A DNA stretch of 64,000 nucleotides from Blastomussa wellsi. Taxonomy: Eukaryota; Cnidaria; Anthozoa; Scleractinia; Plerogyridae. The DNA lies in NCBI GenBank assembly GCA_947652115.1, contig OX393568.1, forward strand, positions 16,088,508 to 16,152,507, in the 5' to 3' direction. The position numbers and the translations under genes were made by a program. Every line of letters begins with the position of its first letter. The first letter of the stretch is position 1. The notes beneath the pieces were generated by a model. The model had not been told where the DNA came from, did not search any database, and saw nothing but the letters and a program-made list of their open reading frames with translations. Positions 52,101 to 63,506 of the stretch are shown here, in pieces.

Positions 52101-55100
52101 AGGTGCAGTCATGAAAGTAATTTGGACAGCTGTTTTTTGGTTTGTTGTCTTAATACTGATCATCACCTTCCTGGCACCACTAAAGGCTTGTTTTCACTAG
52201 CACACAAGCTAAGGCATGACAACTTAAGCAAGGGCATAAGAAAAACAAACACACTTGATTTTCTTGTGTTGTCCTCACTAGGAATCGCTGTGACATAGGG
52301 CAACATTAGCTATAAGCATGAGCAAAAGAAGAATGGACAGTATCTGTTCTTGTGCTTACATATGCATCTGTTGACTTATACTTATGCTGCGGTAATTCCT
52401 AGTGAGAACAACTTATTAAGAAAAACAAGTGTGCTTGTTCTTATGCTTGTGCTTATGTTTATGTGTATTTTGCTGCTGTTCTCACCACCGTTAAACTATA
52501 TGTTGCTTTGTGTATGCTTAATTATGTGCAAAAGTGAAAAGCTCTGAAAGAGTAGACTGGAATACCTTATTATAGGAAATGCATGTAATTAACGCAATGC
52601 ATGTAATTAACGCGAATTTCAAAAATTCGCGTTAATTTTATGTATCTTAATTCACCTCATTGTTAATTAAAATGACGTTGATTGAAAGCATCGTTATTTT
52701 AAGACACCTTTTTATCAGCAAAGTTACAATTCATCTACGTTTCCGTCAGAGTCCGTTGACGCATCTTCATTTAATATTGACTTCAAAATGTCCTTAGATT
52801 CATCAGTATACCGATCGTCTTCTCCGCGGGGATAAGTCACTTCTTCAACTTTCTAGCGCAAAATATCTATATGAGCTCATATACCATTGCCTCTAAATCA
52901 ATCAAAACTCAGGAAATGCAATATACCATAGCTAGTTTTTAATAAAATGTAGTAGTCCATCAAATATTATGCATGCACCTTCATTGAGCAGTTTGAAATC
53001 CTATCTTTTAGATCACTTGTGTCAATTTTAAATCAAGTGTAACTCGTGAGTGACAAGCATGCAATTTAATTAGGTTAGCTTTGGGTCGTATTTAAATCTT
53101 ATTTACCGGTAATAATTTTTAGTGTCAATATTAGTATGCAGTTTATGTTTTTTTTAATTAGGCTAGTTTTGGGCCGCATTTAAATTTTATTTCTTAATTT
53201 TTAGTATGTTTAATAATGGAGAATATTCTTTGTATGGGAATTTAGTTTCTCCCAATTACTCTCCAGTAATGTAATTTTGTAATTGTACTGGCATGACAAA
53301 GTATTATTAAACCTTAAACCTTAAACCTAAACCAGCCGTAAAGGCTAAATAGAGATTTTTATTTTGGAGCTTTAAATTGAATAATGTTTTTTTTCTCAGA
53401 GCAAAACAGTGCATCCATGGAATGTCAAACAAACCTTACTTGTCTGCTTTAATTTTCTTGGTAACCACCAGAAAGATCAATTTTAAATATTTTGCTTTCT
53501 CTTTCCAGGATTGGGGACCAGCCTTTGTTCCTCAAGGGATTTGGTAATTTTTTAATTTTTTTTAATTACAGTCAAAAAAGGTCTAGTGTTCCTACCGATA
53601 ACCCCGAGAGGGAGAAGCTTAACGGGCTACTTCTCAAAATGAACTAAGGTTCCTCCAAAACCTTAGTTCCCTAACTTGAAGATAATTATATATTATTAAA
53701 AGGGTTTAGGAATTCCATGAACTCCATAAACAAATGCATCAAATGGTTATAGGCTTTTTCTGGGAAAGAGGCTGCAAATTCAAGTGAAAAGTTGTGAAAA
53801 AGAGGTGCAGGGTGGCATTGCCACCCACCCCTTTTATGACCAGTTAAGCCATAACGTACCTTGTAACTGTACCTTACCATACCGTACAGTACAGCACAGT
53901 ACAGTATAGTAAAGCACAGCACAGCACAGCACAGCACAGCATAGCACAGCACAGCGCAGCACAATACAGCACAGCACAGCACAGCACAGTAAAGTTCAGT
54001 AGAGTACAGTGCAGTACGGTGCTGTGCTTTGCAGTACTGCGCTAGTAAGGAAGAGCATGCACAGAAAAATGCGGTAAATGTTTTGCCAGATGACCTTTGT
54101 AATGTTTTATTACCTTTGTGTTTTATCTACAGGAGGAATGTCTCTCTGCAGGCTTATGACTCAGCTGTTATAAGGGACATCACAGTGACACCAACTAAAG
54201 GTTTATTCATTGTATATTCTAGAATAAGTTTATTTGGCAATTAGTTTGTATTCTGTACATTTATCCTTACTGGTCATAACATTTTGGTTTTTAGGCACAT
54301 GTATACGACATGTACATACACTTGGTGAATTTTCTTTGTGGATAAGCTCACTAGTTACTCAGCTGACCTCCACTATCGCAGAGGTCACTGGTTCGAATCC
54401 CGTTGAAGCCCTGATTTTTTAAGGCTTCTTCTTTCCAATTGCTTAAATTGGAAATTAACTGCGATGATCATTCTTCACTTTCATCTATGTCCGCAGTTCA
54501 AATATGAATTATTTCTTATACAATTTCTTCACATTAAACAAAAAAGGAAACCTGTCTTGTTTTTCTGATATAATTTTATTTGGTTTAGTACCATTCCCTT
54601 GTGTACAATTTATGTTGTTGTGGAATGGAATTGTCAACCAAGGAAATTAGCTTCAGAGATTTTCCTTAACAGTGGTAATTTCAATACCTGGAATTATCTT
54701 ACATGAACTATTAATAATAATAATAATAGTAATAATATTATTATTAATATTTTATTGAACTCATATAGAAGTATACATTGATTTTAACACTCTTGTTAAT
54801 GCATACAAATACATTATACCGGTAATTATAGTTTAATAAGGATGCGAGCTGGGGAGCTAAATGAACCGGTAGGTTTTCTAGTTAGCTCCCCATATGATTC
54901 AAGTTAAGAATAGAAAGCAGGTAATTAATAGGAAACAATAAAAAACACAATGTAGAATTAAAAAAAATGAAAAACAAGGACTCACCAATTTACAAACTCA
55001 GCTTATTGGAAAATTAATTCAATTTTTGTTCTGACAGGAGGTAACGTTTACTTTGCTTCGGAAATGCAAACACACTTGATTCTTCAAAGAAGATGGAAGG

Positions 55101-58100
55101 TCTTTCCAAATATCAATTGCCATGAAAGAAACTGATTGCTTTCCTGTATTAGTTTTAACTCTATACTATTATCTGTTCTGACTTTCAGGTTCTGTTAATA
55201 TTACGTGGCAATTATTAGTGGCAGTTTTCGTAGATGCAGCTGAAGATGGTGTGATCGGTACCCTACATCTGAGCATTCCACAGCTGTCACGCTCTCAAAA
55301 AATTCCCATGAAACTGTCACAAGGTCTACAGAAAGTTTCTCTACCAGTGATGTCGTTTACAACAAAAGATGGCATAAAAGCTTGGTGGCCTCGAGGATAT
55401 GGAAAACCTAATCTATACACTGTCAAGGTGATAATTATCGTAAATAGCAAGCGATTTTTTCATGTTTACTATTACCATTAAAAATGTGGATCTCAATGGG
55501 AGATCTGACCAAAGAACGAAAGAATGTATACAAAAAAACAAAATAATTTTATTTTGAAAAAGAAACAAAAAATGCACGTGATAGCATATGATGGTGCTTG
55601 CATCACTCTTTAAAGGGAAAATTTTTCTTCGTGTTTGGCTTGAAAGAAAATACTTACTGTTCGCGTTTGGGGCGGCTCCCACAGGAACTTCAGGCACCTT
55701 CCTCAAACTCATCTATTGGTGATGAGTTTAATTGTACATTAATACTATGTTCAATTTAAATGACTGTAGTTTCTACTAAAAATAATTAGACTACTCGCCC
55801 TCATTTTCTATGAGCAATGGTCAACTGGCCTCACTCATTGAGAAACCTTGGACTCATCGTCTAATTGTTAAATAGCATCTGACTATATGAGTAACCCCAT
55901 AGTCATACCACTGAATTGGAGATCTTTACTAGACCAGGTAAAAAATAACTGGTGTGCATTACATAGGTGGTATTTATGAGCTCCTCTGGTGAAGAACAAT
56001 CAAGTGTTAGTCGCAACATGGGTTTCAGAAAAGTCAATCTTGTTCAAGAGCCAATCAAAGATGCTCCAGGTTAGTAGTGCTGCTGTATTTAAATCAATTT
56101 AGGGTTGTTTTTCAAATGAGCAACATGTCACAGAACTTGTGTAAAGATGATTGTGTGACATGTTGTATAAAATCTAGGTGAAGCACTTTCTTAATTGCTG
56201 CCAGGTACAAGGCAGCTATTCCATTTACTAACAGTAATTACTAGTTTAATATTAAAAAATATACAGATAATCATAAAAGCTTCATGAACTCACAAATACC
56301 ACTGTTTTGTACAGTGCATAATCAAGGAGTTTGAATTGCAATAAGCGCTTCCTCAGCATCCATTCTCTCATAGAAATGGGGTATAGTGTTTGGAATTCTA
56401 GTTTTCCAGACCTGAATAACATAATGGAAAAATAAACTAAGGAATAGTGTGGAATGTTTTTTCCAAACTTCAACAAATTATAGTCAGTTAACTGCTAATT
56501 GAAATCTTTGTCAGCAAGTTAAACTTAATGTAAATTTTGCCTTAGGCAAAATGTTCAATCCCCATGGGCCATCCTATTCCCCACCCTACCCCCTGATAAT
56601 TATCATTGTGATGTGTTCACATTGCATCTCAGTGACTGTGTATTCGCTGGTTACTTTGAATTTTTTTAGGACTGGGATTTCACTTTGAGATTAATGATTT
56701 ACCAATATTCCTGAAAGGGGCAAACTGGATTCCAGCAGGTATAAACAAGTTAAGCTTGAAATAAGTTACTTCTTAAACGTAGTCTTGTTTAATAATTAGC
56801 TAGTACATGCATGTAATATATCACAGGCCAGTGAAGGATGCAAATGGCTACCGTCTCTAGCTGTCTCTATGCATTACATGCCTGTACACTCTGTAAAACT
56901 CAACATCATGTGTCATTTAAAGGGCACAAATTAAAGTGAACAGACTATGACAACACATGGCAAACAACTTTTCATGCTCCATTGTAAACAGATACTTTTC
57001 ATACAAAAAGTAAAGCCACAGACAGGTCATATCATCAGTGCCTTCACTTTAGCTTGTGATCACATTAACCAAAGTAAACATAGTTTCATGTCATCACCCT
57101 CTAATTGATCACAGGGCATTATAAATTCAAACCAAAAAAGTTGGCATTGAAAGCTTTCACAACTTTTACTGCTAACAAAATGGTATCAGTCATCTTTACC
57201 TTGCAGTTAGATTTTGACAAACATATATTTTACACAAAGTATGTTCCTTAGAACTCTGATTGGTACATTTATCAGTAACATCCACAACTGATTTAATTAC
57301 ATGATTTCAGTTACTTTGTTAAGATGCCTTATTTTTTTCTTCCCAGATGCCTTTGAGGACCGTGTAACAAGTGCAGTTCTAAGGAATCTTCTCCAATCTG
57401 CTGCAGATGCAAATATGAATGTTGTGAGGAACTGGGGAGGAGGGATCTATCAACATGATGAATTCTACAACATAGCAGATGAATTAGGGTATGGTATTAA
57501 GAGTGCTTTGATAAACAATAGGCAAAGCAAAGATATGCATACTAGGTTTTTATTCTGTCAGACAATTCGAAAGCACATTAGGGGCAGGCAACAAGTGTTT
57601 CTAGAAGTGAATGAAGTGATGAATTCTACAACATAGCAGATGAATTAGGGTATGGTATTAAGAGTGCTTTGATAAACAATAGGCAAAGCAAAGATATGCA
57701 TAGGTTTTTTTATTGTGTCAGACAATTCATAAGCACATTAGGGGCGGGCAGCAAGTGTTTCTAGAAGTGACTAGTAAGATGGCAGTGAACACAATGTATT
57801 ATGGTAGCATTGTAGTTGAAATGTCTTATGTTTTAGTTTGTAAAACACAGCCGTCATTCTTAAAAAGTAAAATTTTAACCCCAAGCCAACATCTTGAGTT
57901 GGATGAAGTGAAAAAGCAAAATGAATCCAGTCTATTTTCAGATTAGATACAAGCTGGGATGCACAGATCAGACGGTCTGGTTTTGAGCCCTGGCCGGGGC
58001 CATTGTGTTGTGTTCTTGGGCAAGACACTTTACCCTCTCTCCACCCAGAATTATAAATGGGTACCAGCAAATGTAATGCTGGGAGTAAACCTGTGGACAA

Positions 58101-61100
58101 GCATCCCATCCAGTGGGAGTAGAAATATTCTCTGTCGCTTCATACTAAGGAAACCTGGATAAACTCTAGCCTGATGGGCCGCTAGGCTCGTATGCAGATT
58201 ATACACAAAGGGCTTGAAGCTGCATTTACCAGAGACTGCCCTTTGGGTTTGTCAGTGCTTTGACTGCCCTGTGAGGTTTCCACACATCTCTCCACGAGTG
58301 TGTGATTGTATGCAAAGTAAAAGAATGTTTAATTTCCACGTTGCAGATTACTCGTATGGGAAGAATTCATGTTTGCTTGTGCCATGTACCCAGTAGATGA
58401 GGAATTCTTGAACTCAGTCAAAGACGAAGTGCGATATCAGGTAAATATTTTAGCCAACATCCATCTGCTCTTCCCTTCACGTCAAGGTAGCTTTCTGTTA
58501 CATACCTGGGCCTGGTTGTTCAAATGGTGGATAACAGTGTTCCAGATAAATCGCTATCCAGTGAATAGTGGTTTGTCCGGTGGATATCAGTGTTCCAGAT
58601 AATCACTATCCAGTGAATAGTGATTTGTCTGGTGGATATCAGTGTTCCAGATAAATCACTATCCAGTGGATTGTGATTTGTCCGGTGGATAACAGTGTTC
58701 CAGATAAATCACTATCCAGTGGATTGTGATTTGTCCGGTGGATAACAGTGTTCCAGATAAATTGCTATCCAGTGAATAGTGATTTGTCCGGTGGATAACA
58801 GTGTTCCAGATAAATCACTATCCAGTGAATAGTGATTTGTCCGGTGGATATCAGTGTTCCAGATAAATCACTATCCAGTGGATTGTGATTTGTCCGGTGG
58901 ATATCAGTGTTCCAGATAAATCACTATCCAGTGGATTGTGATTTGTCCTGTGGATATCAGTGTTCCCGGTGAGAGGTGTTGTTAGAAAGCAAAGCAGCGG
59001 AAACTCAAATTGGCTGTTTTCTTCCTTCTTTCTGTCCTTCCTTCCTTACTTGCTCTCTTCAATCCTTCCTCATCTTAACAGTGTTCCAGATAAGAGGGGG
59101 TCTCAGGTAATAACCCGACAAGGTCATCTTGCTGACTCGATAAATTAATAGTAGAACGACTAATGGTTTGGTAGGAACAACGGGAATTTGACCCATTGGA
59201 ATTCCTCGTTGGCACCTTGCCTCAAAAACTTAACTGGAACCCTGGGATATCGTCATCCACCCTTTGAAAAACTGGGGCCTGTACCGTAACTGATTATAAA
59301 ATAACTGAGATACTATGCACACTCTCATTGCTTGATAGTTGTGTTAAAATGAGAGCATGTAAACCACGGTTAAATAACAATTATTCCATGAGCCCGCGTT
59401 GGATATGAAGTGATAAAATAACCAACGAGCGCGTAGCGCGAGTTGGTTATAATCACTTCATATCCAACAAGGGCGAATGGAATAATTGTTTTAGTAAATT
59501 CTCAAACCGGGTTTTGCCGCCGATTTTTATTTCCACAATTTTACAAAGCGTAAAATAAAAACTTGACGCACTATTTTACATATGACGTAAAACTCCGACT
59601 ATTGGCTCATAGTCGGAGTTTTTTAGCCAATCAAAAAGCTAGAAATGCAATAGTCGGAGCTGAGAATATACTAAAAGGGCATAGCCAGGGGAGTCTTGGG
59701 GTGCCCTCCCACCCCACCTTGTGAGAGCAAGTAAAACACTGTGGATGTCGATTTGACAATCTGGTGGGTAGCCCGGGTGTGACCCCCCCCCCCCCCCCTT
59801 GGAAAATCCTGGCTACGCCCATGTGGTTGTGGCGGTTTAGTTTCGTGCGTAGAAAGAAAAAAAAATAAATATTTTTTCAAAGCATTTTCCGTGTATTTTT
59901 CTTTGTTTTATATTCCTTATCTTATATTACCATACACCAGAACAAAGGAAATGCCATATTGTACCAAGGGCAAAATTAAACCACAACATTTACATAGCCC
60001 CATCTAAGCACTCAGGGGTATGGGAGAATTCTCCAAAGTTATGGAAACCCTTGACTGCATCTCGGGTTACCATAACTGTCTTGAATTCTCCCAAACCCCC
60101 TCATATTTAGTTGAGGCTATGTAAACACGGTAAAAGTCGTCTATTGCTAAATTATAAAATCCTCTGTGCTTTTCCCCACAGGGGGGGGGGGGGGAACTCC
60201 AATACGAAACAGACGGGGCTGCTTGTCGAACATTTTGAATAAAATCCCAAAAGGATACCAATCTGGGCATGGCTCAAGCTTTTTACCTCTCAAAGATACC
60301 AAAATACTAAGCGAGACAACGAACATCCCCGTCTCTTTCACTTTAAAGCCCGACCTTGGGCGGTTCCCCTTTTCTCCATTGTCCAATACTGTTACTCAAA
60401 ATCGAAAAATGGCATGTTTTTGTCCGTTATACACTCTTATCAAGCAAATTCCATATTTGTTAATAATTTGTTTTCAGGTGCGACGCCTTCACCATCATCC
60501 GTCAGTCATGGTGTGGAGTGGTAATAATGAAAACGAAGTTGCTCTGGCTGATAACTGGTAAGTTTTACTTTTAACCATTTCCCAGGCTGCAATGTAAGCG
60601 TGTTTATTGAGCACGTGCACTGTATAATCCTGGTCCCACTTAAGCTTCCCAACCCCTCCCCCGTTACCCTGCACATTTTCGACTCCATGAACAAAATAAC
60701 CCACGCGCCCACATCAAAAACGTCGACATTGTAAGCTACCCATTTCCTTGTAATCTGATACATTAGCCATTTTCTCTCTTGTTGTTTCCGCATAGCTCAC
60801 AGGGCGAGTTTCTGAACTGTGCAAAGGAAGTTTCAGCGTCCAAAAATAGAACTAAGTTAACATGTTTTGTGACGTTTTAGTGATGCGCAGGTTTTTGATG
60901 TATTTTATGTTGTTGTGTTGTTTTTCACAGGTATGACACTAGTTATATGTTTAGTAGATATGCCAGCGATTACGTTAAAGTAAGTTCTTTTGGTGAATTT
61001 GCGGTGTATAAAGCGAGTTTCTACACGTAGAAATTGTTTTCAGAGTTTTGACAGGTGTTTAGAGGTGTTCAGAGTCGTAATTGGAGTCATGAGCACAACG

Positions 61101-63506
61101 TTATCAGAGACAGAAGACACAGAATGTTTCCAATTTCTTCAGCTTCCTTCCTTTCTCCATGCGACGCCGACAATCTAATGTTCACTAGACCATAAGGCCA
61201 TCCCCTTTTTTCGTTTATCGTCGAATACATTTCCAGATTTTGGGTCGGTTGGCCAAGAAAAGAACGCCCCCCCCTCCTCCCCCCCCCCCCCCAAAAAAAA
61301 AGAGTCGAATGGCAGGGGGCAAGAACGAGTGAAGAGTTATTTTCCTCCCACACGGGCGGAAAGCCTCTCTGAAGTTTATGGTAAAACTGAAAATCTGTAT
61401 GGACAATACAATATCTATGTGAAAAAATGTTTAACTGAGTAAAATTGCCTTCCTTTTACCTTTTTTTGGAAAACGCGAGAAAATGGGTCGACCGGACAAC
61501 GCTAAACGGAGAAAAACTGGATGGCCTAAGAGACGGAGTCATAAACGGAATTTTATCAGAACAGTTTGCTTACGACTCCGCTGGTTTCATTTTCACTAGG
61601 TCGTAATACTCTGTTACTCCATTTACGGCTCCAGTTTCGACGCCTTTAGAGAGGTGTAAGCCTGTACAGAAGGGGCATAGAAAACTAGGAGAAGGGAAAT
61701 TGTGCTAGAGCTCAAGGCGAGATCGCGAAATGCGTTCCTCGCAGGCCAGATAGAGAGACAAGTGCCTCTGTTACGAAAGAGTTGAAACTAAATAATTTTG
61801 AATCGTTCTTTAAAGAGGACTGATTGAGCGGCTGTTTCTTCTTTAATTTTAAGCTTTACATTGACACCATTCGAGAGACGCTGGAGGAAGAAGATAAAAG
61901 CCGGCCTTTCCTTTCCTCGTCTCCTTCAAACGGAGTAGATACAGAGAGGGAGGGGTGGGTAGCGAAAGAACCAGGCAGTCCCTACTGGGGAGATGGTAGG
62001 TAGTTTTGACGAATGTAGGGTGATAAATAAGAATTTTGACGATACGAACATAATTGTCTGTTATGGACTTCTGGTCCACGATCATCACTAAAGGAACTTG
62101 CACATAGCGCCTCACAATTTCAACCAATTGGGAGGCGCGGGTGCGCTGTAATCCGGGTTGAATGGTCCGGGACAAACCCTGGCCACGACACTGCGTTGTG
62201 TTCTTAGGCAAACCACTTTAATCTCTTCTGTCTTCACCCAGCTTAATGCTGGGTTACGGGAGGGGGGAGGGGGGTGGTAACCTTGCGATGGACTAGCATC
62301 TCGTCCAGGGAGGAGCAGAAATACTCCTCATTTTACAGTACTTGGGAAAGCTTCGGCGGTATCGCCTGTTCAACCTTTATCTTTTTCTCTTCAGTGCATT
62401 TCTACAATTATATGATGGATTGTTGGGATGTCAGTGGTTACCCCAAGCCTCGCTTTGCATCCGAGTATGGCTTCCAGTCCTACCCGTCTTTTGAAACCCT
62501 GGCTGAGGTGTCCATACAAGAGGACTGGACCTATAATAGCACATTCATGGATCATCGGCAGCATCACGGGGGCGGTAAGTGTGATGAGCTTGTGTTATTG
62601 GCACAAAATGTCCTTTACTTGAATCAAATCTGTAAGTAGCACAAATAAGAATGACGGACATAGTTTGCACTTAGTAGAGGTATGACGGGCTATTGTTAGA
62701 AATTTGGGGAATACTGTGGAAGCAAATTTTAGTACTGGTACAATAATATAGTTGATAAAGAAGAATTAAATATTGTTAATATGTCATGAGCGTGGAGAAG
62801 GAAAAAGTCTACATTTAAGTCCGTGACATGATTCGAGCCAATGACCTCCCAGATACCAGTTGGGCGCTCTAACCAGCTGAACTACCAGAACTCTTGGTGA
62901 GCTAAGACTATTTACGTGACCTACATCCTGTATACTGCTAGGATCAGGGAAATCGAAAGCGTCGTGTGTGTGATAAATACCAAATAAATAATAAAGATGG
63001 AATGTCCATCGTACAAACAAACAAATCCGTGTTCCCGACAATGTAGAGTTAACACTCATTGTATTTATAAAGTTTATTGTCATAATAATTGTAAAAAACC
63101 CATGTCTAATCGTCCTGATTTATACAACCACTTAATTTGTTTTCCTTTCAAGGGAGTAGGTGGGAACGGTGGCGAAAACCGAGCAACTTTTGCAGGGCAG
63201 AATGCGTGTACATCATCAATTATTCATAACTCCGCGAAGCGGCAAATTTGAATGCGAGAGCAAACGCCACGGTGACGTTTTGAGGAGAAAAAAGTTGATT
63301 TTCCTGGTTATGGCATTGTCGCTTCATGTATGCTACACGAATCAGCGATAAACTTCGGATCTGCGCAGAGACGTTTTCAACATCTGTGTCATATGCTTTG
63401 TAATGTAGGTAATGTGGAAATGTTGGTCCAAGCAAAAAAGCACTTTAAACTTCCCAGCTCAAAGGATCCTTTGAAGAAATTCATGGATACTCTCTATATA
63501 ATTCAG
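45915..63506 (+). CDS. MANBA: Beta-mannosidase (GH2), 14 coding exons visible, 3' end beyond the window
   Basis: Lysosomal exo-glycosidase that removes the last beta-linked mannose from N-glycan breakdown products. Exons: 45915-46185, 51684-51997, 53509-53543, 54133-54200, 55189-55427, 55967-56069, 56670-56738, 57347-57488, 58347-58440, 60478-60557, 60931-60979, 61854-61995, 62395-62574, 63409-63506. All junctions are GT-AG and in phase, giving about 628 residues of a family near 880. Features: hydrophobic signal peptide after ATG 45915 (A at -3, G at +4); sugar-binding domain ([15 protein letters not shown]); [15 protein letters not shown]-barrel start at [23 protein letters not shown]; acid/base Glu in WSGNNENE; nucleophile Glu in [13 protein letters not shown]. 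An upstream in-frame ATG at 45876 would put 13 residues ahead of the signal peptide and is less likely. About 250 C-terminal residues are missing to the right. Confidence 0.95.
46341..47709. mobile_element. Outer element with ATACCTGCCAAC ends, in MANBA intron 1
   Basis: Left ATACCTGCCAACTCTCCCGG and right GGGGGTTGGCAGGTAT are inverted ends; inside them CTCC-rich motifs (GTCTCCAAGTTTTTG, GTCTCCAGATTTTTG) match. A second element is inserted within it at 46466-47473. Confidence 0.6.
46466..47473. mobile_element. TTAA-flanked element nested in the outer element
   Basis: TTAAGGTGGTAGACTTGAGT at left is mirrored exactly by CTCAAGTCTACCACCTTAA at right, 1008 bp in all. TTAA target sites are typical of piggyBac and Kolobok elements. 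It carries a 122-codon open frame (46552-46920, minus) with no recognised domain and no transposase. Confidence 0.75.
49597..49870 (+). mobile_element. tRNA-derived SINE, family A, best copy
   Basis: A-box-like TGGCCTAATGGTTAG, B-box GGGCTCGAGCCTC, then TTCTTGGGCAAGACACTTTA, TATAAATGGGTACCGGCGAA, ATGGACTAGCATCCCATCC and CTCCGGCCTGATGGGCCACT. Related copies lie at 57955-58190, 62125-62345, 7795-8010 and 8560-8680. Confidence 0.85.
50264..50287 (+). repeat. AATAAA plus (GTT)n tail
   Basis: ACAAATAAAGTTGTTGTTGTTG resembles the 3' end of a retroelement; similar to the tail at 1601-1620. Confidence 0.4.
51003..51392 (-). mobile_element. tRNA-derived SINE, family B (minus), in MANBA intron 1
   Basis: On the minus strand: GCGTGGTTAGCACAAATGG (A box), GGGGTTCAAGCCCC (B box), then a body ending TTGGACAGACTTGTCC. 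The region 51110-51190 matches 39320-39400 (CGCGTGGGTTCTTTAACGTC versus AAATAACCCACGCACTTCTC). Confidence 0.7.
52573..52640. repeat. Direct repeat plus perfect hairpin in MANBA intron 2
   Basis: AATGCATGTAATTAACGC occurs twice in tandem, and the second copy runs into a 15-bp perfect inverted repeat (AATTAACGCGAATTT, CAA loop, reverse complement). Confidence 0.85.
53878..54030 (-). repeat. Second pentanucleotide array, ACAGC/ACAGT units
   Basis: About 150 bp of GCACA/GTACA-type 5-mers in MANBA intron 3. Read on the minus strand it is TGTGC/TGTAC with CTGTG steps, a unit closely related to the CACTG/CACTA array at 4001-4900. Confidence 0.9.
54338..54500 (+). mobile_element. tRNA-like SINE, family C, in MANBA intron 4
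   Basis: B box GGTTCGAATCCCGTTGAAGCC at 54389-54409, then TGATTTTTTAAGGCTTCTT and an AT-rich tail. The upstream half does not fold as a complete tRNA, so it is not called as a tRNA gene. Confidence 0.55.
54711..54752. repeat. (TAA)n/(TTA)n microsatellite
   Basis: TAATAATAATAATAGTAATAATATTATTATTAATA forms an inverted simple repeat in MANBA intron 4, given here only as its motif. Confidence 0.85.
57347..57488 (+). CDS. MANBA: MANBA exon 8, whose 3' end is tandemly duplicated
   Basis: Encodes [35 protein letters not shown] and NIADELG of the TIM barrel. The last 32 nt and the donor GG|GTATGG recur 161 bp downstream (57618-57650) in a tandem copy, creating a decoy donor at 57650. Continuation into the next exon ([15 protein letters not shown]) requires the first donor. 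Confidence 0.93.
57457..57775 (+). repeat. 161-bp tandem duplication spanning the end of MANBA exon 8
   Basis: Unit 1 (57457-57617) begins in the exon at GATGAATTCTACAACATAGC; unit 2 begins at 57618 with the same sequence. The copies differ at only a few bases and one short indel, so the event is recent. Unit 2 includes a second GAATTAGG|GTATGG donor. Confidence 0.95.
57955..58190 (+). mobile_element. SINE family A copy in MANBA intron 8
   Basis: Contains GACGGTCTGGTTTTGAGCCC, TTCTTGGGCAAGACACTTTA, TATAAATGGGTACCAGC and CCTGATGGGCCGCTAGGCTC. The A-box part is missing. Confidence 0.75.
58525..58965 (+). repeat. 53-bp tandem array, about eight copies, in MANBA intron 9
   Basis: The unit is GGTGGATAACAGTGTTCCAG then ATAAATCACTATCCAGTGGA then TTGTGATTTGTCC. 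Copies alternate between GGATAAC/GGATATC and GTGAATAG/GTGGATTG variants. A stray AACAGTGTTCCAGATAA lies at 59080-59096. GGATAA...TTATCC-type half-sites make each unit partly self-complementary. Confidence 0.92.
59378..59488. repeat. Long near-perfect hairpin in MANBA intron 9
   Basis: CAATTATTCCATGAGCCCGC and GTTGGATATGAAGTGAT at left are mirrored by ATCACTTCATATCCAAC and GCGAATGGAATAATTG at right around ACCAACGAGCGCGTAGCGCG. It is a 111-bp palindromic MITE. Confidence 0.8.
59589..59620. repeat. Inverted repeat AACTCCGACTAT
   Basis: AACTCCGACTAT, a short loop and ATAGTCGGAGTT. A further AATAGTCGGAGC follows at 59649-59660. Confidence 0.85.
59677..59822. mobile_element. MITE with GGGCATAGCCAGG ends
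   Basis: GGGCATAGCCAGG and ATCCTGGCTACGCCC are inverted ends 146 bp apart, with an internal C homopolymer. Open frames reading [10 protein letters not shown] on the minus strand come from this repeat and are not genes. Confidence 0.7.
60180..60194. repeat. G homopolymer
   Basis: About fifteen consecutive G residues in MANBA intron 9. Confidence 0.9.
60478..60557 (+). CDS. MANBA: MANBA exon 10: catalytic acid/base exon
   Basis: An 80-nt exon encoding [20 protein letters not shown]. By GH2 family rule the Glu following Asn in the NNEN motif is the acid/base catalyst. Acceptor TTTTCAG, donor TG|GTAAG; the Trp codon is completed by the next exon. Confidence 0.93.
61266..61302. repeat. C homopolymer followed by A run
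   Basis: Two C runs then AAAAAAAAA in MANBA intron 11; low-complexity sequence. Confidence 0.85.
62125..62345 (+). mobile_element. SINE family A copy in MANBA intron 12
   Basis: Contains TGTTCTTAGGCAAACCACTTT, ATGGACTAGCATCTCGTCC and AAATACTCCT of the family body, 50 bp upstream of exon 13. Confidence 0.7.
62395..62574 (+). CDS. MANBA: MANBA exon 13: catalytic nucleophile exon
   Basis: A 180-nt exon encoding [20 protein letters not shown] and then [13 protein letters not shown]. The Glu of SEYG is the expected GH2 nucleophile. DHRQHHGGG follows. It connects to exon 12 ([22 protein letters not shown]), which I found by hand at 61854-61995 and which is in phase at both ends. Confidence 0.93.
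62795..62910 (-). mobile_element. tRNA-derived SINE, family D (minus), in MANBA intron 13
   Basis: On the minus strand: GGTAGTTCAGCTGGTTAGAG (A box), then GGTCATTGGCTCGAATCATG (B box). A true tRNA fold is not complete: there is no acceptor stem pairing I can see. Confidence 0.6.

Noticed and set aside
54338..54420. Possible tRNA gene
   Set aside because: Only the B box is well formed; A box and acceptor stem are not, and the flanks match a SINE body.
58525..58965. CRISPR-like array
   Set aside because: The repeats are contiguous with no unique spacers; it is a eukaryotic minisatellite.
59631..59880. Open frames with [10 protein letters not shown]
   Set aside because: Derived from a MITE with a homopolymer; not a gene.
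62820..62905. Possible tRNA gene on the minus strand
   Set aside because: A and B boxes are present but no full cloverleaf or acceptor pairing; treated as a SINE head.
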